DNA of 64,000 bases from an uncultured Sphingobacteriaceae bacterium (GTDB taxonomy: Bacteria > Bacteroidota > Bacteroidia > Sphingobacteriales > Sphingobacteriaceae): the NCBI GenBank assembly GCA_946480915.1, contig CAMLLO010000018.1:28937-92936 (forward strand), written 5' to 3'. Made by a program: the position numbers and the translations under genes. The notes beneath the pieces were generated by a model. It was given only the letters and a program-made list of their open reading frames with translations, was not told the origin of the DNA and did no database searches. How positions within the stretch are numbered: position 1 is the stretch's first letter; each line of letters starts with the position of its first letter. Below are positions 60,755-64,000 of the stretch, one piece after another.

Positions 60755-63651
60755 TGATAAAAAATAAACGAGCACTATCAATCCTCGGGCTGGTTTTTGC
60801 ATTCCTTTTCCAAACTAACGCGGCAAGTGCAATTTCTGATCTTTCATTCGTATCTCATAAAAAGGTGAAAGGTGCGTTCGGGCTGGCTGTAAATGGAAAA
60901 GCAGCACCCATTGTATACGGCAGTAACGATTTTGCCGGCGTTCTCCGGGCCATAAAAAATCTGCAAAATGATATAAAACTGGTAACAAAATCCCAATCTC
61001 TGGCATCTGCTGATAAGTTTCCCCAGGCAAAAGAGCTGGTGATAATAGGAACAATCGGTAAAAGTACTGTGATCGACCGCTTGATTAAAGAAAAGAGAAT
61101 TGATGCGAGCTCAATAGCAGGCAGATGGGAAGCCTCTCTTACTACGATAGTTCTGAATCCGATGAAGGGAGTAGAAAAAGCCCTTGTAATAGCGGGAAGT
61201 GATAAACGCGGCACTATTTTTGGAATTTATGAACTTTCAGCCCAGATCGGCGTTTCTCCCTGGTCATGGTGGGCAGATGTCCCTGTCGTAGAAAGCCCTA
61301 ATCTCTATGTAGAACCTATCGTGCATATTGACGCTCCTGCAGTTAAATATCGGGGGATATTCATCAATGATGAAGCGCCTGCACTATCCGGATGGTCGAA
61401 AGAAAAGTTCGGAGGTTTTAACCACAAATTTTATGAGAAGGTGTTTGAACTTATCCTACGGCTAAAAGGAAACTATCTTTGGCCCGCCATGTGGGGTAGT
61501 GCTTTTAATGATGATGACCCGGAAAATCCCCGTATTGCAGATGAGATGGGGGTGGTTATGGGGACTTCACATCATGAACCCTTAATGAGGGCCCACGCAG
61601 AATGGGGCCGATACGGAAAAGGCGCATGGAACTATAGCACAAATACAGATAGTCTGAAAGATTTTTGGAGCACGGGTATCAAGCGCATGGGTAGCTATGA
61701 AAGTATCGTCACCATCGGTATGCGTGGTGATGGAGATGAGCCCATGAGCCGCGAAAGCAATATTTCTCTTCTCGAAAAGATTGTGAAAGACCAGCGCGAG
61801 ATAATTGAGCAACAAACAGGAAAGCCGGCTGGGGAAACCCCACAGATCTGGGCTTTATATAAAGAGGTTCAAGACTACTACGACCGCGGTATGCGAGTGC
61901 CCGACGACGTAACTTTGCTGTTGTGCGATGATAACTGGGGGAATATCAGAAAGCTGCCTAATCTGAATGAAAAGACAAGAAAAGGAGGATATGGTATTTA
62001 TTATCACTTCGATTATGTTGGCGGACCAAGAAATTATAAATGGCTTAACACAAACCCAATATCTAAAGTATGGGAGCAGATGCATTTGGCGAGGGAGTAC
62101 GGCGCTGATAGATTATGGCTTGTAAATGTTGGAGATATTAAACCCATGGAATTTCCTACAGAATTTTTTCTGGACTTTGCCTGGAACCCGGAAAAATGGC
62201 CCGCCGAACGATTGCAGGAGTACACGCGTATTTGGGTAGAAAAGCAGTTCGGACCAAAATACGCGGCAGAAATAGCAGATATTATTTCTTTATATACCAA
62301 ATATAATGGCAGGCGAAAACCAGAGTTACTGGATCAAAACACCTACAGCCTTAGCAATTACCAAGAATTTGAAACCGTTGTTAATGAGTATAACGAACTT
62401 GCAGTGCGGGCCGAGAAGATCAAGAACGCCTTACCCACAAAATATCACGACGCGTATTTTCAATTGGTACTGCACCCTGTTATTGCCTGCGCCAATCTTT
62501 ATGAGCTTTATTTTACCAGCGCAAAAAACCGCTTATATGCGAAGCAGGGTCGTGCAAATACCAATGATTTAGCCGAAAAAGCGAAAGCACTTTTCAAAAA
62601 AGACTCGGAAATATCGAACCGTTATAATAAAGAAATTGCGAATGGGAAGTGGAACCACATGATGGATCAGGTCCATATCGGCTACACCAGTTGGCAGCAG
62701 CCAAACAGGAATATCATGCCGGCTGTGCAGGAAATAACTATTCCCGAAGCAGCAGGTTTTGGTATTGCCATTGAAGAATCTGAGAATTGGTGGCCGAATT
62801 CAAAACAAGAGGCAGTACTGCCAGGATTTAATTCCTATCTGCCGAAGAGCTATTACATAGAGATTTTCAACCGCGGCAAAATGTCTCTCAATTATGAGCT
62901 TAAAAGTTCAGAAGACTGGCTAAAACTTAGTTCGGCTGGAGGTAACTTAGATAAGCAAGACCGTATCTGGGTAAGCGTTGACTGGGCAAAAGCACCCAAA
63001 GGTAATTCAAAAGCAAGCATAACAATAAGTTCTAATGGTACAGAGGTGACTGTTTTTGCAAACCTGAATAAACCCGAGGTGGCTGCTTATACAAGCACAA
63101 GCAGTTTCATTGAAGAAAACGGCTACCTGTCTATCGAGGCTGCAAACTTTACCAGGGCCGTTGCCGACGATTTTGTGCAATGGAAGGTGCTTCCGGACTA
63201 TGGCAGAACCAGCTCCGCGGTGGCAACATATCCTGTAACAACCCCATCGTCTGATATATTAAAAAACGACTCCCCACATCTGGAGTACCAAATGCTTTTA
63301 TTTACAAAGGGAGACATTAAAATTCACACGTATCTCTCGCCAACAATAAACTTCAGCAATTCAAAGGGACTCCGTTATGCTATATCTATTGATGATGAAG
63401 CTCCTCAGATGGTGAATCTGCATGAAAAGGACTCTGATAGAAGCTGGGAAAAGTCGGTAGCCGAAAATATCAAGATTATGACAACAACACACAAAGTAAT
63501 GTCGACTGGTAAGCATGTTCTAAAGTTCTGGAGAGTGGATCCGGGAGTTGTTTTACAAAAGATAGTTATTGATGCAGGGAATCTTAAACGCTCTTATCTT
63601 GGGCCTCCCGAAAGCTTAGCAGCAAAAGAGAAAGAGAATATAGTAAATTAA
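60754..63651 (+). CDS. GH115 alpha-glucuronidase
   Basis: A 965-residue enzyme with a signal peptide (cut after about residue 26, ASA). It has the GH115 architecture: an N-terminal alpha/beta domain (VIIGTIGKSTVIDRLIKE, then ALVIAGSDKRGTIFGIYELS), a central TIM barrel (AVKYRGIFINDEAPALSGW, KGNYLWPAMWG, GMRGDGDEPMSRESN, LLLCDDNWGNIRKLP, LWLVNVGDIKPMEFP), a helical region, and a C-terminal beta-sandwich of about 180 residues (from about 780). GH115 enzymes remove glucuronic or 4-O-methylglucuronic acid from internal xylose units. It is translationally coupled to the GH10 xylanase. The catalytic residues I leave unassigned. Confidence 0.95.
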   Translation: MIKNKRALSILGLVFAFLFQTNAASAISDLSFVSHKKVKGAFGLAVNGKAAPIVYGSNDFAGVLRAIKNLQNDIKLVTKSQSLASADKFPQAKELVIIGTIGKSTVIDRLIKEKRIDASSIAGRWEASLTTIVLNPMKGVEKALVIAGSDKRGTIFGIYELSAQIGVSPWSWWADVPVVESPNLYVEPIVHIDAPAVKYRGIFINDEAPALSGWSKEKFGGFNHKFYEKVFELILRLKGNYLWPAMWGSAFNDDDPENPRIADEMGVVMGTSHHEPLMRAHAEWGRYGKGAWNYSTNTDSLKDFWSTGIKRMGSYESIVTIGMRGDGDEPMSRESNISLLEKIVKDQREIIEQQTGKPAGETPQIWALYKEVQDYYDRGMRVPDDVTLLLCDDNWGNIRKLPNLNEKTRKGGYGIYYHFDYVGGPRNYKWLNTNPISKVWEQMHLAREYGADRLWLVNVGDIKPMEFPTEFFLDFAWNPEKWPAERLQEYTRIWVEKQFGPKYAAEIADIISLYTKYNGRRKPELLDQNTYSLSNYQEFETVVNEYNELAVRAEKIKNALPTKYHDAYFQLVLHPVIACANLYELYFTSAKNRLYAKQGRANTNDLAEKAKALFKKDSEISNRYNKEIANGKWNHMMDQVHIGYTSWQQPNRNIMPAVQEITIPEAAGFGIAIEESENWWPNSKQEAVLPGFNSYLPKSYYIEIFNRGKMSLNYELKSSEDWLKLSSAGGNLDKQDRIWVSVDWAKAPKGNSKASITISSNGTEVTVFANLNKPEVAAYTSTSSFIEENGYLSIEAANFTRAVADDFVQWKVLPDYGRTSSAVATYPVTTPSSDILKNDSPHLEYQMLLFTKGDIKIHTYLSPTINFSNSKGLRYAISIDDEAPQMVNLHEKDSDRSWEKSVAENIKIMTTTHKVMSTGKHVLKFWRVDPGVVLQKIVIDAGNLKRSYLGPPESLAAKEKENIVN

Positions 63652-63770
63652 AGATAAAGGGAATTTAAATTAGCACTTGATAGGAGAAAAGGCAAAATTA
63701 CTAGAACATGCCGAACATTTTAAAGCCATTCAGCAAACATCCGACTTGCCTTCAAAAGGAAAAGATTGTT

Positions 63771-64000
63771 TTACTTCAGTTCTCTAACCTTGCTATCAGC
63801 GACCTTCCTTTTCAAAGCAATATATTCAGATGGCTGCATATTGAATTTCGCCTTAAAAGATTTGGCGAAATAATTCGGGGTGGCAAATCCAACCATATAG
63901 GCAATCTGCGCCACATTCAGGTCGCTCTTTTCGAGTAAAACAGCCCCCTTATCCAGCTTTACGGAACGGATATATTCAACAGGTGATAATCCGGTCAGTT
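63771..64000 (-). CDS. Second hybrid two-component regulator (C-terminal AraC part, cut by the right edge)
   Basis: The reverse complement gives 75 in-frame residues ending in a TAA at 63771-63773. They are the C-terminal part of an AraC helix-turn-helix domain, LTGLSPVEYIRSVKLDKGAV and NVAQIAYMVGFATPNYFAKS. The match to the C-terminus of the HTCS at 54893-59077 is near-complete over about 55 residues and differs mainly in the last 20. The rest of the gene lies beyond the window. It converges with the GH115 gene; the 119-base gap between them holds no clear structure. Confidence 0.88.
   Translation of the reverse strand, partial: LTGLSPVEYIRSVKLDKGAVLLEKSDLNVAQIAYMVGFATPNYFAKSFKAKFNMQPSEYIALKRKVADSKVRELK

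Overview
The window comes from a chromosome of the phylum Bacteroidota, most likely the Sphingobacteriaceae (Pedobacter-like). The signs are SusC/SusD pairs, a hybrid two-component system fused to an AraC regulator, GldA/F/G, a DUF3098 gene behind ftsX, few Shine-Dalgarno sites, and promoters of the Bacteroidota type (TTTG, 19 bases, TAnnTTTG). The DNA is AT-rich and densely coded. I see no tRNA, rRNA, CRISPR array, prophage or intact insertion sequence.

Positions 1-41536 are mainly housekeeping. In order: zapA (partial) with a coiled-coil partner and pheT; radC; rpsT; a secreted S1/P1-type zinc enzyme; DedA; a DUF4397 lipoprotein; dnaN; gldG-gldF-gldA; glyS; an L,D-transpeptidase; an old-yellow-enzyme reductase; a TraB/GumN protein; a cobalamin-binding-type protein; an outer-membrane beta-barrel receptor; leuS; a ROK kinase. 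A forward operon ftsX-DUF3098-uppP-truB-ribF-DUF2157 follows. Then come yceI; a sulfur-related group (OsmC, MetZ-like sulfhydrylase, TauE/SafE exporter); uvrA; a sigma factor; a small conserved-looking gene behind a strong hairpin; nth; recA; and a four-gene operon resembling Bacillus mhqO/mhqD (dioxygenase, esterase, GNAT, cupin) next to a Crp/Fnr regulator.

Positions 41775-64000 are a polysaccharide utilisation locus that looks built for glucuronoxylan. One minus-strand operon carries two consecutive FAS1 lipoprotein-SusC-SusD triplets. Upstream is a 1394-residue hybrid sensor (beta-propellers, histidine kinase, receiver, AraC). Divergent from the sensor are a GH10 endo-xylanase lipoprotein and a GH115 alpha-glucuronidase, overlapping by one base. 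The C-terminus of a second, closely similar sensor lies at the right edge, so the locus continues beyond the window. The expected flow is: GH10 cuts xylan at the surface, SusCD bind and import the oligosaccharides, GH115 removes glucuronic acid in the periplasm, and the sensor detects an intermediate. The FAS1 proteins sit where a surface glycan-binding protein usually does.

The most unusual structures are four tandem arrays with a 7-base period (three intergenic, one inside leuS), a nested inverted-repeat element at about 14131-14310, a 5' hairpin abutting the start of a 64-residue protein, and repeats in the regulatory gaps of the xylan locus.
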